From the NCBI RefSeq assembly GCF_016863615.1, contig NZ_BOPF01000028.1, positions 85,256 through 149,255 on the forward strand: a stretch of 64,000 bases of DNA, given 5' to 3'. Source of the stretch: Virgisporangium aliadipatigenens. Lineage in GTDB: Bacteria > Actinomycetota > Actinomycetes > Mycobacteriales > Micromonosporaceae. Positions 26,764 through 36,043 of this stretch are shown here, piece after piece (position 1 is the first letter of the stretch; every line of letters begins with the position of its first letter). The notes under the pieces were generated by a model. That model was given only the letters and a program-made list of their open reading frames with translations, made no database searches and had not been told where the DNA came from. Both the position numbers and the translations under genes were made by a program.

Positions 26764-28803
26764 CTAGGTGACGGTAAATGGGCGACTCGTGCCCGTGAAC
26801 GCGGTTATCCTCCCGGTCCATCCGTTTTTCCAGTCACCGTGATGCACGATCCGATAGACGCCCGTCGGGATGTCCAGCGGAATCTCCCAGGTGATTTCCG
26901 CCTTCGAATCCGCGACGCTGTGCCGCGTCCAGCGATAGACGGTCTCCCAGTCGTCGTCGTCCGCGACCGTGTGCCAGGTCGTTCCCTCCTGGCGTTGGAT
27001 TTCGAGGAACGTCCCCTCGGTGCGCAGGTTGTTCTTCGGGTGTCCGCTCCAGAAGACGGCCCGTGCCGTACCGCCCCGCGGGTACGAGGCGGCCGGCTCC
27101 TCGGCGACCTGACCGAAGCTCACCCCGCCCGGAGTGGTGTCGAAGACGACGCCGAGCCCCACGACGACCTGGTCGTCCGAGAGGTCCCGCGGCGTCACCG
27201 CGCTCGGCGTCGGCTGCCCCGCCCGCAGCGCGGCGGCCACCGCCGTGAACTCCTGCGTGAACGCCGGAAGCGTCCACCGCCCGAACAGCGTCGAGCCGCC
27301 CTCGTAGTGCTGCGCGTCGTACTCCTCCGGCGTCGTCACGTAGTTCGCGTAGGCGTTCGCGTAGCCGGCCAGCAGTACGTGCCGCGCCGCGGGCCCCATC
27401 GCCGCCCGCACCGCGTCGGTCAGCCGCGCACCCGCCACGATCGTGAACTCCGCCGGCGCCGCCGCCAGCACCAGCGGGCCGATCCGCACCACCTGCACCG
27501 GCAGCACCTCCGGCGTCCACGGGTACGGCGCCTGCGTCCCCGTCGCGAGGAACACGTCCTTCGGCGCCTGGCACGCCCGCAGCTGCGGGGACGGCGCGGA
27601 CACCAGGATCCCGGCCGCCAGCAGCAGTGGGTTCGAGCGCAGCGAACCCTCGTCGGCGAAGTCCGGCCCGGGCGCGTCCTCGGCCCCCGCCGTGAACGCC
27701 TCACCGAGCGCCGCCTGGCACGTCCGGTGCGTGGCGCCGTCGCCGGTGAACTCCGGCCGAACGTCCACAGTGGACATGTTCACGTAGCGGAGGCGGCCGC
27801 CGACCGGGCCGGTGAGTTCCTCCGTGGCGTTCGCGAACGCCTGCCGCGCCGCCGCGTCCTGGCGCTGGCCGATGATGCGGGTGCTCTCCGTGCGGTCGTC
27901 GACGGGGCCCTGAGAGCCGCCGCCGCGCAGGTTCGGCGACATGTCGCCGGCGGCCGTCTGCGCGAACGCCGTCACCATGCCGGGCGCCGAGCGTTCCCAC
28001 GCCCACTCGGCGTAGCCCTTGTTGTCGCCGGTGATCAGCGGGTTGTCCGGGTCCATCGAGGTTCCGTGCGTGGGGAACCAGCTGATCGCGCCGACCGGCT
28101 GCCCGCCGCGCGCCAGTTTCAGCACCGTCATGCGGGAGTCGATCGCGTCCGGGAAGCGCGCCCGGTCGGCCGCCGGATTCAGGTCGAACGCCGCCCGCGA
28201 ACGGTTCACCGACGCGTTCGTCAGCGTCGACGTTCCGATGTGGACGGTGCCGGGGGCGAGGTTCGCGTGCGCCCGTTCGATCGAACGCACGATGCCCGAC
28301 ACGATGGCCTCGTACGTCTTGGGCTGGTAGCCCAGGATCGTCAGGTTGTAGAGCGTGTAGTGCGAGTGCCCGCCCGGTCCGGAGTGGCTGTGAGTGGCCG
28401 ACAGGATCGTGTTGTCGGCGGTGTACACGCCGCCCATCCGGCTCGACAGGCGGCGGATCACCTCCAGGTGCACGCCCTGGAAGAGCTGGCCCACGTCGAC
28501 GTTGACGAACACGGCACGCCCGCCGCCCGGCTGCGCGACGACGAACGCCCGCGCCCACTGGCGTTGCTTGACGCCGGCCGTCTTCTGGTCGACGCGGGCG
28601 TTGCCCATCATGCCGACCTCGGCGGCCTCGCCGGTGACGTCGGCCTTCCCGACGCCCACCAGGTACGGCGGGTCGGCGGCCGCGCCGGCGGCCGGTGGTA
28701 TCCAGGTCGCCACCGCGACGACGAGGGCGACGACGAGAGCGATGACGAGCGGGACGGCTGATGGGCGGAGGGGCTTCAAGTGCGGGGGTCTCATGTGAAA
28801 CAT
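26764..28803 (-). CDS. Neutral/alkaline ceramidase
   Basis: A 679-residue secreted hydrolase that cleaves the amide bond of ceramide. After a long signal peptide (about 1-42) the mature protein begins PPYLVGVGKADVTGEAAEVG, the usual opening of this family. The catalytic and zinc region is ILSATHSHSGPGGHSHY at about 133-148, and WFPTHGTSMDPDNPLITGDN and FAQTAAGDMSPN are further conserved motifs. A C-terminal immunoglobulin-like domain follows. ATG 28794 is an alternative start. Bacteria generally lack ceramide, so host or environmental sphingolipids are the expected substrate. Confidence 0.9.
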   Translation of the reverse strand: MFHMRPPHLKPLRPSAVPLVIALVVALVVAVATWIPPAAGAAADPPYLVGVGKADVTGEAAEVGMMGNARVDQKTAGVKQRQWARAFVVAQPGGGRAVFVNVDVGQLFQGVHLEVIRRLSSRMGGVYTADNTILSATHSHSGPGGHSHYTLYNLTILGYQPKTYEAIVSGIVRSIERAHANLAPGTVHIGTSTLTNASVNRSRAAFDLNPAADRARFPDAIDSRMTVLKLARGGQPVGAISWFPTHGTSMDPDNPLITGDNKGYAEWAWERSAPGMVTAFAQTAAGDMSPNLRGGGSQGPVDDRTESTRIIGQRQDAAARQAFANATEELTGPVGGRLRYVNMSTVDVRPEFTGDGATHRTCQAALGEAFTAGAEDAPGPDFADEGSLRSNPLLLAAGILVSAPSPQLRACQAPKDVFLATGTQAPYPWTPEVLPVQVVRIGPLVLAAAPAEFTIVAGARLTDAVRAAMGPAARHVLLAGYANAYANYVTTPEEYDAQHYEGGSTLFGRWTLPAFTQEFTAVAAALRAGQPTPSAVTPRDLSDDQVVVGLGVVFDTTPGGVSFGQVAEEPAASYPRGGTARAVFWSGHPKNNLRTEGTFLEIQRQEGTTWHTVADDDDWETVYRWTRHSVADSKAEITWEIPLDIPTGVYRIVHHGDWKNGWTGRITAFTGTSRPFTVT
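27763..27775. repeat. Palindromic word GTCCACAGTGGAC (exact)
   Basis: A perfect copy inside the ceramidase gene, encoding STVD on the minus strand with the rare codon ACT. Confidence 0.6.
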
Positions 28804-28866
28804 TTACACATATCAACGTCTGTCGCGCAGCAGGTCAGCGGTAGTAACTTGTGGCAGGGTGGTCCC

Positions 28867-29841
28867 GTGGGTGCCGCCGATGAGACGCGTGACGGGGTCG
28901 CGCTGACCAACCTCGACCAGCCGCTGTTCGACGGGGCCGAGGCCACCAAACGGGACCTCGTGGACTACCTCGACGCGGTGGCCGAGCGGATCATCCCGGC
29001 GCTGCGCGACCGGCCGCTGTCGGTGCTGCGCGTGCGGCCCGGACAGCAGCCGTTCATGCAGAAGAACCTGCCGAAGTACACGCCGGACTTCGTGCGGTCC
29101 GTGAAGCTGTGGGCCGAGGCGTCGCACCGCGAGATCTCCTACGCGCTCTGCGAGGAACGCCCGACGCTGCTGTGGCTCGCCAACCAGCGGGCGGTCGAGT
29201 ACCACCCGACGCTGCTCAGCGTCTCCTCACCCGACCGGCCCACGCACCTCGTGCTCGACCTCGACCCGCCCGAGGGCGGCGACTTCTCCGTGGTCGTGGC
29301 CGCCGCGCGGCTGATCCGGCGGGTCCTCGACGACGCGGGCCTGGCCGGCGCGGTCAAGACCAGCGGCGCCAAGGGCATGCACATCTACGTTCCCGTCGCG
29401 AGGGATGCGGGGGACGCCGCCGACCTGGCCGCCGCGCAGCGCGCCGTCGCCGCCCGCGCCGAGCGGCTCGACCCGGCGCTCGCCACGACCGCGTACATCA
29501 AGGAGGACCGGCACGGGAAGGTCTTCCTCGACTCGACCCGCGCCGGCAGCGCGACGGTGGTGGCCGCCTACAGCCCGCGCATCCGCCCCGGCGTACCGGT
29601 CTCCTTCCCGGTCTCCTGGGACGAGCTCGACGACGTCACCCCACGCGACTTCACGATCCGCACGGTGCCCGCGCTGGTGGCCGACCGGGACCCGTGGGCC
29701 GAGGCGATGCCCGCCCCGCAGACGCTGCCCGAGGACCTGATCGCCGAGGGCCACACCATCCCGGTCGCCCGGGTCGTCGCCATGCACGAGGGCAAGCGCC
29801 GCAAGCGGGCCGCCGCCGCGAAGGCCGACCCCGCCACCTGA
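28867..29841 (+). CDS. LigD-type DNA polymerase/primase domain protein
   Basis: A 324-residue stand-alone archaeo-eukaryotic-primase-like polymerase of the kind fused in LigD and used in non-homologous end joining. The catalytic Asp pair is in HLVLDLDPPEGG at about 127, with upstream PFMQKNLPKYTP and LWLANQRAVEYH and downstream TSGAKGMHIYVPV, FLDSTRAGSATVVAAYSPR. It can add ribo- or deoxynucleotides at broken ends in characterised homologues. No ligase, nuclease or Ku gene is adjacent. It is divergent from the ceramidase with a 63-bp gap. Confidence 0.9.
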   Translation: MGAADETRDGVALTNLDQPLFDGAEATKRDLVDYLDAVAERIIPALRDRPLSVLRVRPGQQPFMQKNLPKYTPDFVRSVKLWAEASHREISYALCEERPTLLWLANQRAVEYHPTLLSVSSPDRPTHLVLDLDPPEGGDFSVVVAAARLIRRVLDDAGLAGAVKTSGAKGMHIYVPVARDAGDAADLAAAQRAVAARAERLDPALATTAYIKEDRHGKVFLDSTRAGSATVVAAYSPRIRPGVPVSFPVSWDELDDVTPRDFTIRTVPALVADRDPWAEAMPAPQTLPEDLIAEGHTIPVARVVAMHEGKRRKRAAAAKADPAT

Positions 29842-29889
29842 CTCCAGGACCCGAGCGCCGCGTCCAGCCTCCCCGGCGGCGCCGCCGAA

Positions 29890-29976
29890 CGTGTGTGAGC
29901 TCAGGGAGGTCAACAAGCTCGTTGATATCCGTGAGCTCACACACGTCCGCACTGAACTCACACCCGTGTGAGCTCA
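29890..29976. repeat. Nested palindromic repeat element (TGAGCTCA type)
   Basis: Arms CGTGTGTGAGCTCA (29890-29903) and TGAGCTCACACACG (29932-29945) are perfectly inverted and enclose a second stem, TCAAC/GTTGA, around AAGCTC. A further hairpin, GAACTCACAC-CC-GTGTGAGCTC, lies at 29954-29975. TGAGCTCA therefore occurs at three places within 90 bp of non-coding DNA. The form suggests a REP-like or transposon-derived palindromic element. Confidence 0.7.
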
Positions 29977-30073
29977 CGGTGGTGGGGCGACGAGCTGAAC
30001 GCGGACCCGGCAGCGGAGCGGTGCGCGCGGGAGCGTGCGGTCGTGCGCACGACGGACGCGCGTAGATAAGGCT

Positions 30074-30757
30074 CTAAAGAGGGCTCAGCGCCAACGGCCT
30101 GAGGCCGGCCGCGGCGAGTGCGGCGCGATCCGACGGGGAGGCCTCGGCGCGGCCGGTCGCCTTGCGGATGGTGACCTCGGCGGACCAGGGGATGTCCGGT
30201 CCGGGCAGCAGCAGGCCGAGGAGGATCTCCGACGACGGCGGCGAGAGCCAGGCCGGGCGGGCGAGGGCGTCGGCGAGATCCAGGCCGTGCAGGGCCAGCT
30301 CGACGACGCGGGTGAGCATGAAGTCGCTCAGGAGCATCGTGTCGTCGTGCCGGGTCAGCACGAGCCGGTCGGCGGGTGCCACGAGGGCGGCCGCGTGCGC
30401 GGCGCGCCAGGACGCGGCGAAGCGTCGCACCGGGTGAGGCTCCCGGTTCGCCGCCTCGATCGAGCCGCTGACCCGGGCCGCGTCGACCTCCGGGGAGAAC
30501 CGGCGGTCGCGCCGGTAGTAGCCCGCGGCGTCGGTCGTGGCGGCCGGCGGCCCTGCGGTTGGGGGCCCTGCGGTTGGCGGCACTGCGGCGAGCATCGCCG
30601 GTACCCGGTCGACGGCCGCCCCGACATGCGCCAGCAGGTCACGCACCCGCCACGGCGCACACCGGGTCGGCCGGTCGAACTCCTCCTGCGACGCCGCCGA
30701 GAGCGCGTCCTCGATGGCCCGCGCCTCGGCGGTGAACGCCGCGAGGAGGGTCCTCAC
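30074..30757 (-). CDS. Mycothiol-dependent maleylpyruvate isomerase-like (DinB-fold) protein
   Basis: A 227-residue protein. The N-terminal DinB-like helical bundle reads VRTLLAAFTAEARAIEDALS, then FDRPTRCAPWRVRDLLAHVGAA, the pattern of actinobacterial maleylpyruvate isomerase N-domain proteins. The second half contains LLSDFMLTRVVELALHGLDLA, where a histidine of the metal triad is expected. Mycothiol-dependent enzymes of this fold isomerise or conjugate small molecules; the substrate here is unknown. A Pro/Gly-rich insert (PPTAGPPTAGPPA) is unusual. GTG 30757 overlaps the upstream gene's stop by 4 nt. Confidence 0.75.
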   Translation of the reverse strand: MRTLLAAFTAEARAIEDALSAASQEEFDRPTRCAPWRVRDLLAHVGAAVDRVPAMLAAVPPTAGPPTAGPPAATTDAAGYYRRDRRFSPEVDAARVSGSIEAANREPHPVRRFAASWRAAHAAALVAPADRLVLTRHDDTMLLSDFMLTRVVELALHGLDLADALARPAWLSPPSSEILLGLLLPGPDIPWSAEVTIRKATGRAEASPSDRAALAAAGLRPLALSPL

Positions 30758-31836
30758 GCCTTGGGCAGCTTCGCCAGCACGGCCTTCGTCTGCTCGACCG
30801 CCTTCGGCTTGATCTCGTCCTTCGGCACGAAGCTCTGGCCGAACGTCACGAGGTTGATCGTCAGGTACAGGTTGCCGTCGTAGAGGCGCACCGTGTAGTC
30901 GCTGGTCTTGGCGCCGATGTCCCAGTCCCGGTTGGTGCCGTGGGCCTGTTCGCCGAGGCCCGGCAGGTCGACGTCGAAGTAGCGGTTCTTGTCGAGGTCG
31001 TAGCCGGCCTTGTAGTAGCTCTGCGCCTCCTTGGCCGCCTGGTACACCTGCGACTGGACGCGCAGGGTCACCTTCATGCCGGCGGCGGTGCGCAGTTCGA
31101 AGTCGCAGTCGGAGCGCTCGATGGTGCCGACGGTGCGCACGTTCGGCGTCTTCTTCTCCACCTTGGCGGAGTACGGGCCGAGCGCGGCGAGGTCGATCGC
31201 GCACAGGTCGCCGGGCTTGCCGTACTTGACGCCGCTGCCGGCCGCGGTGCCGGACGGCGTCGGTCGGCCGGTCGCGGCCGTCGCGCCGGTCGCGGGCTGC
31301 TCGGCCGAGGTCGCCTGCGGCGGCTCGTCGTCACCGCCCAGGACGCTGAACGCCGCCCACGCGCCGCCGGCGAGCGCCAGCACGAGCACGGCCGCGACGA
31401 CGCCGATGATGATCATCGGCGTGGAGTTGTTGGAACGGGCCGGAACCGGCTGCCACGGCGCGCCGGGCTGGCCGGGGTATCCGGGCTGTCCGGGGTATCC
31501 CTGCGGACCCGGCGGCGGATACTGCGGCGCGTAGCCGGTCGCGTCGGGCTGACCGAACATGCCGGTCGGCGGCGGGTAGCCCCCCGCGGGCGCCCCGAAC
31601 GCCGCCTGGTCGGGCGACGGATAGCCACCGGGCCCGGAGGCGGGCGGCGCGGAATAGGGAGAGCCGTAGGCGCCGGTGAAAGCGCCGGTCTCGGGCGGCC
31701 CCGAGGCGGGCGGGCCGTAGCCCGGCGGCCCGGAGGCGGGTGCACCGTAGCCCTGGGCGGGCGGCCCGGAGGCCGGTGCACCGTACGGATCTGTGCCGGG
31801 CTGGCCGGCAGGTGGGTACGTCACGGGGGCGACCAT
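30754..31836 (-). CDS. Membrane protein with Pro/Gly/Tyr-rich cytoplasmic tail
   Basis: 360 residues. The first 135 are low-complexity Pro/Gly/Tyr/Ala (PASGPP repeated, then GYPGQPGYPGQPG). One membrane helix at about 142-166 (IIIGVVAAVLVLALAGGAWA) follows, then a Thr/Pro linker and an extracytoplasmic domain of about 160 residues with two cysteines (GDLCAIDLAALG, ERSDCDFELRT) likely to form a disulfide. Such one-helix proteins with proline-rich N-termini are common in actinomycetes and lack an assigned function. It is co-translated with the DinB-fold protein. Confidence 0.75.
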   Translation of the reverse strand: MVAPVTYPPAGQPGTDPYGAPASGPPAQGYGAPASGPPGYGPPASGPPETGAFTGAYGSPYSAPPASGPGGYPSPDQAAFGAPAGGYPPPTGMFGQPDATGYAPQYPPPGPQGYPGQPGYPGQPGAPWQPVPARSNNSTPMIIIGVVAAVLVLALAGGAWAAFSVLGGDDEPPQATSAEQPATGATAATGRPTPSGTAAGSGVKYGKPGDLCAIDLAALGPYSAKVEKKTPNVRTVGTIERSDCDFELRTAAGMKVTLRVQSQVYQAAKEAQSYYKAGYDLDKNRYFDVDLPGLGEQAHGTNRDWDIGAKTSDYTVRLYDGNLYLTINLVTFGQSFVPKDEIKPKAVEQTKAVLAKLPKA

Positions 31837-31917
31837 AGTCGATTCGAGCCATCGGCACGTTTCCCCGTCCTGCCGCGCGGAGCACGCCGATTACCGTGCG
31901 CTCCTAGGATGTGACGC

Positions 31918-32241
31918 ATGATCTTCATTACCGCCAAGTTCCGGGTGCGGCCGGAGTATGCCGACGACTGGCCGCGCATCACGCGGGGGTTCACCGAGGC
32001 GACGCGGGCCGAGGCGGGCTGCCTCTGGTTCGACTGGTCCCGCAGCGTCGACGACCCGAACGAGTACGTGCTGGTGGAGGCGTTCCGGGACGACGCTGCC
32101 GGGGCGGCGCACGTGGGCTCGGCGCACTTCGCCCAGGCCCGGCAGGACCTGCCGAAGCACCTGGCCGAGACGCCCCGCATCGTCAACTTCACCGTTCCGC
32201 AGGACGACTGGTCCGCGCTCGGCGAGATGGCTGTCGAGTAA
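31918..32241 (+). CDS. Antibiotic biosynthesis monooxygenase (ABM) domain protein
   Basis: A 107-residue dimeric alpha/beta-barrel protein: MIFITAKFRVRPEYADDWPR, GCLWFDWSRSVDDPNEYVLV and AHFAQARQDLPKHL match the ABM/quinol-monooxygenase family, including the HFxxA segment near the active site. Members oxidise polycyclic aromatics or degrade quinones without cofactors, but many have no known substrate, and no biosynthetic cluster is adjacent. The gene is monocistronic, with a hairpin 34 bp downstream. Confidence 0.82.
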   Translation: MIFITAKFRVRPEYADDWPRITRGFTEATRAEAGCLWFDWSRSVDDPNEYVLVEAFRDDAAGAAHVGSAHFAQARQDLPKHLAETPRIVNFTVPQDDWSALGEMAVE

Positions 32242-32274
32242 TTGACGGGGTTGCGGTTTCTCTGAAGGACGAAC

Positions 32275-32310
32275 GGTGGCGGGGACGCCCCCCAGGACAT
32301 CCCCGCCACC
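32275..32310. terminator. Bidirectional terminator between ABM and ABC genes
   Basis: An 11-bp stem, GGTGGCGGGGA with TCCCCGCCACC, around a 14-nt loop, between the convergent ABM gene and the ABC permease gene. Confidence 0.7.
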
Positions 32311-32335
32311 GCTATCTCCCCCTCGGTGCGGTCCG

Positions 32336-34939
32336 TCAGCCGTCGGTCGCCAGGGCCACCACCGGGCTGGTCTTCGCCGCGCGCCGCGCCGGCAGGACAC
32401 CGGCGAGCGCCGTGAGCGCCGCCAGCACCAGCACCACGAGCGCGAGCTGCCCGATCGGCATCTCCACCGGCACGCCGTGACCGATCGAGGCGATCGCCAG
32501 CCACGAGTAGGGAACGGCCAGCGCCAGCCCCATCGCCGCCCCGACGATCCCGTACAGCGACGCCTCGGTGGTCAGCATCGCGCGCAGGCCCATCCGGGAC
32601 ATGCCGACCGCGCGCAGGAGGCCGGCCTCGCGGACCCGTTCGACCACGCTGAGCGCGGTGGTGCTGCCGACACCGACGACCGCGATGATGACCGTCAGGC
32701 CGACGAGGCCCAGCAGCACCAGCATGACCGAGTTGATCGCCTTGTCGAGGTCGTCGCGCTGGTCGGCGAGCAGGCTCACCGTGAGGCTCGCCTCCGCGCC
32801 GCCCACGCCGCGCAGCGACTTGCGGGCGGCATTGCGGGCCTCCGCACCCTCGCGGGCCTGGTCGGCGGTGAAGGCGTTCGGCTCCGCGGAGAGGCCGAGG
32901 GCGTTCATGGTGCCGGCGTCGGTGAGCACGCCCACGTCGAGCGGGGTGCGTTCGAGCAGGGCCACCACCGTCACCGTCATCGCCTTGCCGTCCTTGCGGA
33001 ACGTCATCGTGCCGCCGACCCCGACGCCCAGCTTGACGGCCAGGTACTTGCGCACCGCGGCCTTGCCCGGACCGATGTCGGCGAGCGAGCCCTCCGTGGC
33101 GCGCATCTGCGGATACGCCTTGAGCGCCTTGAGATCGATGTCGGTGGCCTCGGTCTTCCACGGCTTCTGCGACTGCTCGTCCTTGGTCCCGTCGATGTCG
33201 ACCTCGGCCGTGCGGTAGGGCAGCACGCGCGTCACGTCCTTGGAGGCGCGGGCCCGATCGACGCTGCCGGCCGGCAGCGGCACGCCCTTCTCCCCGGTGA
33301 CCACGAAGTCCGCCGGAGCGGCCACGGCCAGTTCCTGCTCGGCGAGCGCGCGCATCGAGGCGCCACCGACGAGGGCCGCGGCCACCAGGGTCACCCCCAG
33401 CGCGACGACCACACTGACCGCGGCGGCCCGCCGGGGCGCACCGCCCACGCCACCGACCGCGAGGCGGCCCAGCGGACCGAGCCGGCGCAGCGGCCACCCG
33501 ACGAACGCCAGCACCGGCCGCAGCAGCACCGGACCGAGCGCCACGAGCGCCACGTAGGCGAGCCCACCCGAGCCGATGATCATCAGCATCGGAACCGTCG
33601 GGTCGTAAAACTCGTCGTCGACGTGCGACAGCTGGCTCACGGCCCCCGCCAGGAGAAGCCCGGCACCGATGACCGTCAACACACCGAATCCGGCGCGGAA
33701 CCAGCCGATGCCGCTGCGCCCACCCTGGGTGCTCGCCGCCCGCAGCGCCTCCAGCGGCGCGACCCGCGACGCGGTGAACGCCGGCGCCAGCACCGACATG
33801 ATCGCGACGAACACCGTCCCGAGCACCACGAACGCCAGCGGCAGCACCGGCACGCCCGGCGACAGCACCTCCTTGTCGAACGCCGCCGCGACCTGCGGGG
33901 CCAGCAGACCCGTGCCCACGGCGGCGAGCATGCCCACCGTGCCGGCTACCAGCCCGGTCAGCGCACCCTCGGTGATCAGCGCCCGGACCAGCGCGGCCCG
34001 CCCGGCGCCCACCGCCCGCAGCAGCGCCAGCTGGCGCATCCGCTGCGCGAAGACGATCCGGAACGTCGAGACCGCCACCAGCACCGCCGCCCCGATGGCG
34101 ATGGCGAGGAACATGCCGACGACGGCGAACAGCTCGTCCACGTCGGAGATCGCTTGCTTGACCTCGGCGTCGCGCACCTCGGCGCCGGTGCGCACCGGCG
34201 TCTCCTTCGGCCCCGGCGGCACCGTTCCGTCCTCGTTCGGCTCCGGCTTGTACCTCACCGCGGGCGCGTTCACCGCCGCCTTGAGCCGGTCCTGCACCGC
34301 CTGGGCGTCGGCGCCCGCCGCGAGCACGATCTCGATCCGCTGCGTGAACTCCGCACCCGGCAGCGTCTCCACGACCGACTGCGGCGCGTAGCCGTTGACG
34401 CCCCAGTCGTTGTCGGCGTCGACGACGGCCGTGACGGTGAGCGTGATGCTCTTGGTGTCGCCCTCCTCGCGGCCGCTGAACGTTGCCACCGTCGTCGTCC
34501 CGACGGCCAGCCCGAGGCGTTCGGCGGTGCGCTTGGTCACCGCGATCTGGTTCGCCGCCTTCGGGTAGGCGCCCTGGACGACCTTCACCGTCGCCAGCGG
34601 GCCCGCCCCCGGGTCCACGTCGATCGACAGCCACTCGTTGCCGGCGCCCTTCAGCTCGGCATAGGTGCTGAACCGGACGACGGACTCGGCGATGCCCGGC
34701 ACCGACTTGACGGCGTTCGCGGCCTCGCGGGTGATGGTCGACTCGCTGTCGCCGACCACCAGGTCGGCCGCCGAGGGCGTGCCGCTCAGCTGGGCGACGA
34801 CGGTGCGCTGCACGACGTCGCGGACCAGCAGCGTGCCGGAGACCACGAACGCCGCCACCGCCAGCGCGAGGCCGGTCAGCACGAGTCGTGCCGGCCGCCT
34901 GGCGGCAAGACCGACCTGGCTCCTGAAGACGGGGTTCAT
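32336..34939 (-). CDS. FtsX/MacB-type ABC transporter permease
   Basis: An 867-residue permease with two FtsX units. The N-terminal helix LVLTGLALAVAAFVVSGTLL is followed by a large extracytoplasmic domain (about 45-280), a first group of three to four helices including FAVVGMFLAIAIGAAVLVAV, a central pair of helices, a second extracytoplasmic domain and three final helices (IAVVGVGSTTALSVVERVRE segment). The ERVREAGLLRAVGMSR coupling motif is typical. Such proteins move lipids or peptides, or transmit force, rather than importing solutes. The start ATG 34939 overlaps a short upstream reading frame. Confidence 0.88.
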   Translation of the reverse strand: MNPVFRSQVGLAARRPARLVLTGLALAVAAFVVSGTLLVRDVVQRTVVAQLSGTPSAADLVVGDSESTITREAANAVKSVPGIAESVVRFSTYAELKGAGNEWLSIDVDPGAGPLATVKVVQGAYPKAANQIAVTKRTAERLGLAVGTTTVATFSGREEGDTKSITLTVTAVVDADNDWGVNGYAPQSVVETLPGAEFTQRIEIVLAAGADAQAVQDRLKAAVNAPAVRYKPEPNEDGTVPPGPKETPVRTGAEVRDAEVKQAISDVDELFAVVGMFLAIAIGAAVLVAVSTFRIVFAQRMRQLALLRAVGAGRAALVRALITEGALTGLVAGTVGMLAAVGTGLLAPQVAAAFDKEVLSPGVPVLPLAFVVLGTVFVAIMSVLAPAFTASRVAPLEALRAASTQGGRSGIGWFRAGFGVLTVIGAGLLLAGAVSQLSHVDDEFYDPTVPMLMIIGSGGLAYVALVALGPVLLRPVLAFVGWPLRRLGPLGRLAVGGVGGAPRRAAAVSVVVALGVTLVAAALVGGASMRALAEQELAVAAPADFVVTGEKGVPLPAGSVDRARASKDVTRVLPYRTAEVDIDGTKDEQSQKPWKTEATDIDLKALKAYPQMRATEGSLADIGPGKAAVRKYLAVKLGVGVGGTMTFRKDGKAMTVTVVALLERTPLDVGVLTDAGTMNALGLSAEPNAFTADQAREGAEARNAARKSLRGVGGAEASLTVSLLADQRDDLDKAINSVMLVLLGLVGLTVIIAVVGVGSTTALSVVERVREAGLLRAVGMSRMGLRAMLTTEASLYGIVGAAMGLALAVPYSWLAIASIGHGVPVEMPIGQLALVVLVLAALTALAGVLPARRAAKTSPVVALATDG

Positions 34940-35118
34940 CGCTTCCCTCCCATGGTCGCCACGGCCGGGGCGAAGAGGACGGCCGGCGCGGGGCTCAGTG
35001 TTGCCCGCGCAAGCGGCGGGACGGCGCCTGAGTCGCCGCCTTCCCTCGTCGCTTCGCTCCTCAGTCCAGGCGCCGCCGCGCCGACCCGCCGCGCGCTCAG
35101 TGCTTCCCGGGCGGTCAT
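34936..35118 (-). CDS. Possible 60-residue coupled small protein
   Basis: A short frame from ATG 35118 to 34936 overlaps the ATPase stop by 4 nt and the permease start by 4 nt, so it bridges the two genes exactly by ATGA junctions at both ends. The product (MTAREALSARRVGAAAPGLR at the start, ending VATMGGKR) has no recognisable domain and looks low-complexity. It may be a real small protein, a translational bridge, or a fossil of a longer ATPase or linker. Confidence 0.35.
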   Translation of the reverse strand: MTAREALSARRVGAAAPGLRSEATREGGDSGAVPPLARATLSPAPAVLFAPAVATMGGKR

Positions 35119-35873
35119 TGGCGGGCTCCCAGCGCGTCGGCGATCTCGGCGGCGGACGGGCGGTTGAGGTCGCGCACGATCCGGCCGTCGGCCAGCACCA
35201 CCACGCGGTCGGCATAGGCGGCCGCCACCGGGTCGTGGGTGACCATGATGACCGTCTGGCCGAGCGTCGACACCGACTCGCGCAGCAGCCCGAGCACCTC
35301 CGCGCTCGAGCGCGAGTCCAGGTTGCCGGTGGGCTCGTCGGCGAAGAGCACCTCGGGCCGGGTCACCAGCGCGCGGGCCAACGCGACCCGCTGCTGCTGC
35401 CCGCCGGAGAGTTCGCTCGGGCGGTGCGTGAGCCGGTCGGCGAGGCCGAGCTGGTTCACCAACTGGGCGAACAGCGCCCGGTCGGCCTTCTTGCCGGACA
35501 GGTCGAGCGGCAGCGTGATGTTCTGCGCCACGGTCAGCTGCGGCAGCAGGTTGAACGACTGGAACACGAACCCGATCCGGTCGCGCCGCACCTTCGTCAG
35601 CACCCGTTCGGACTGCGTGGTCAGGTCCGTCCCGCCGAGCAGCGCGGCACCGGACGTGGCCCGGTCCAGCCCGGCCAGACAGTGCATGAGCGTCGACTTG
35701 CCGGACCCGGACGGGCCCATGATCGCCGTGAACGCCGCCCGGGCGAAGGTCACCGAGACCCCGTCCAGGGCGCGCACGGCGGCGTCGCCGCTGCCGTACA
35801 CCTTCACCAGTTCCACCGCCGCGACGGCCGCCGCCGTCTGCTCCGGCCGCAGTTGCGTGGCCATCGTTCGCAT
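35115..35873 (-). CDS. ABC transporter ATP-binding protein (MacB/LolD type)
   Basis: A 252-residue ATPase with Walker A GPSGSGKST (53-61), Q-loop FQSFNLLP, signature LSGGQQQRVALARAL, Walker B VLFADEPTGNLD and switch histidine VTHDPVAAAYADR. The SGGQQQRVALARALVTRP pattern is that of lipoprotein/macrolide export ATPases and pairs with the FtsX-type permease downstream. Two ATGs, 35873 and 35864, are possible starts. A NarL-type two-component system lies divergently upstream and is a likely regulator. Confidence 0.9.
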   Translation of the reverse strand: MRTMATQLRPEQTAAAVAAVELVKVYGSGDAAVRALDGVSVTFARAAFTAIMGPSGSGKSTLMHCLAGLDRATSGAALLGGTDLTTQSERVLTKVRRDRIGFVFQSFNLLPQLTVAQNITLPLDLSGKKADRALFAQLVNQLGLADRLTHRPSELSGGQQQRVALARALVTRPEVLFADEPTGNLDSRSSAEVLGLLRESVSTLGQTVIMVTHDPVAAAYADRVVVLADGRIVRDLNRPSAAEIADALGARQ

Positions 35874-36043
35874 GAGTTCTCCTCCGGGTCATCTGACGCC
35901 GAGAAGAGTGCCGAACATCGACCGATGTGCGCATCGGCCGGTGATCGGGAAGCGGAGGGGCGACATTACGACTTTCGGCCGACCCTCCGACCTGACTTTG
36001 AGCCGGGGCCGCCGGGCCGGCGCATCACTACGCTGGGATCCCG

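Noticed and set aside
29842..30073. CRISPR-like repeats from the recurring GAGCTCAC words
   Set aside because: Spacing is irregular, the units are palindromes nested in each other and there are no spacers of constant length.
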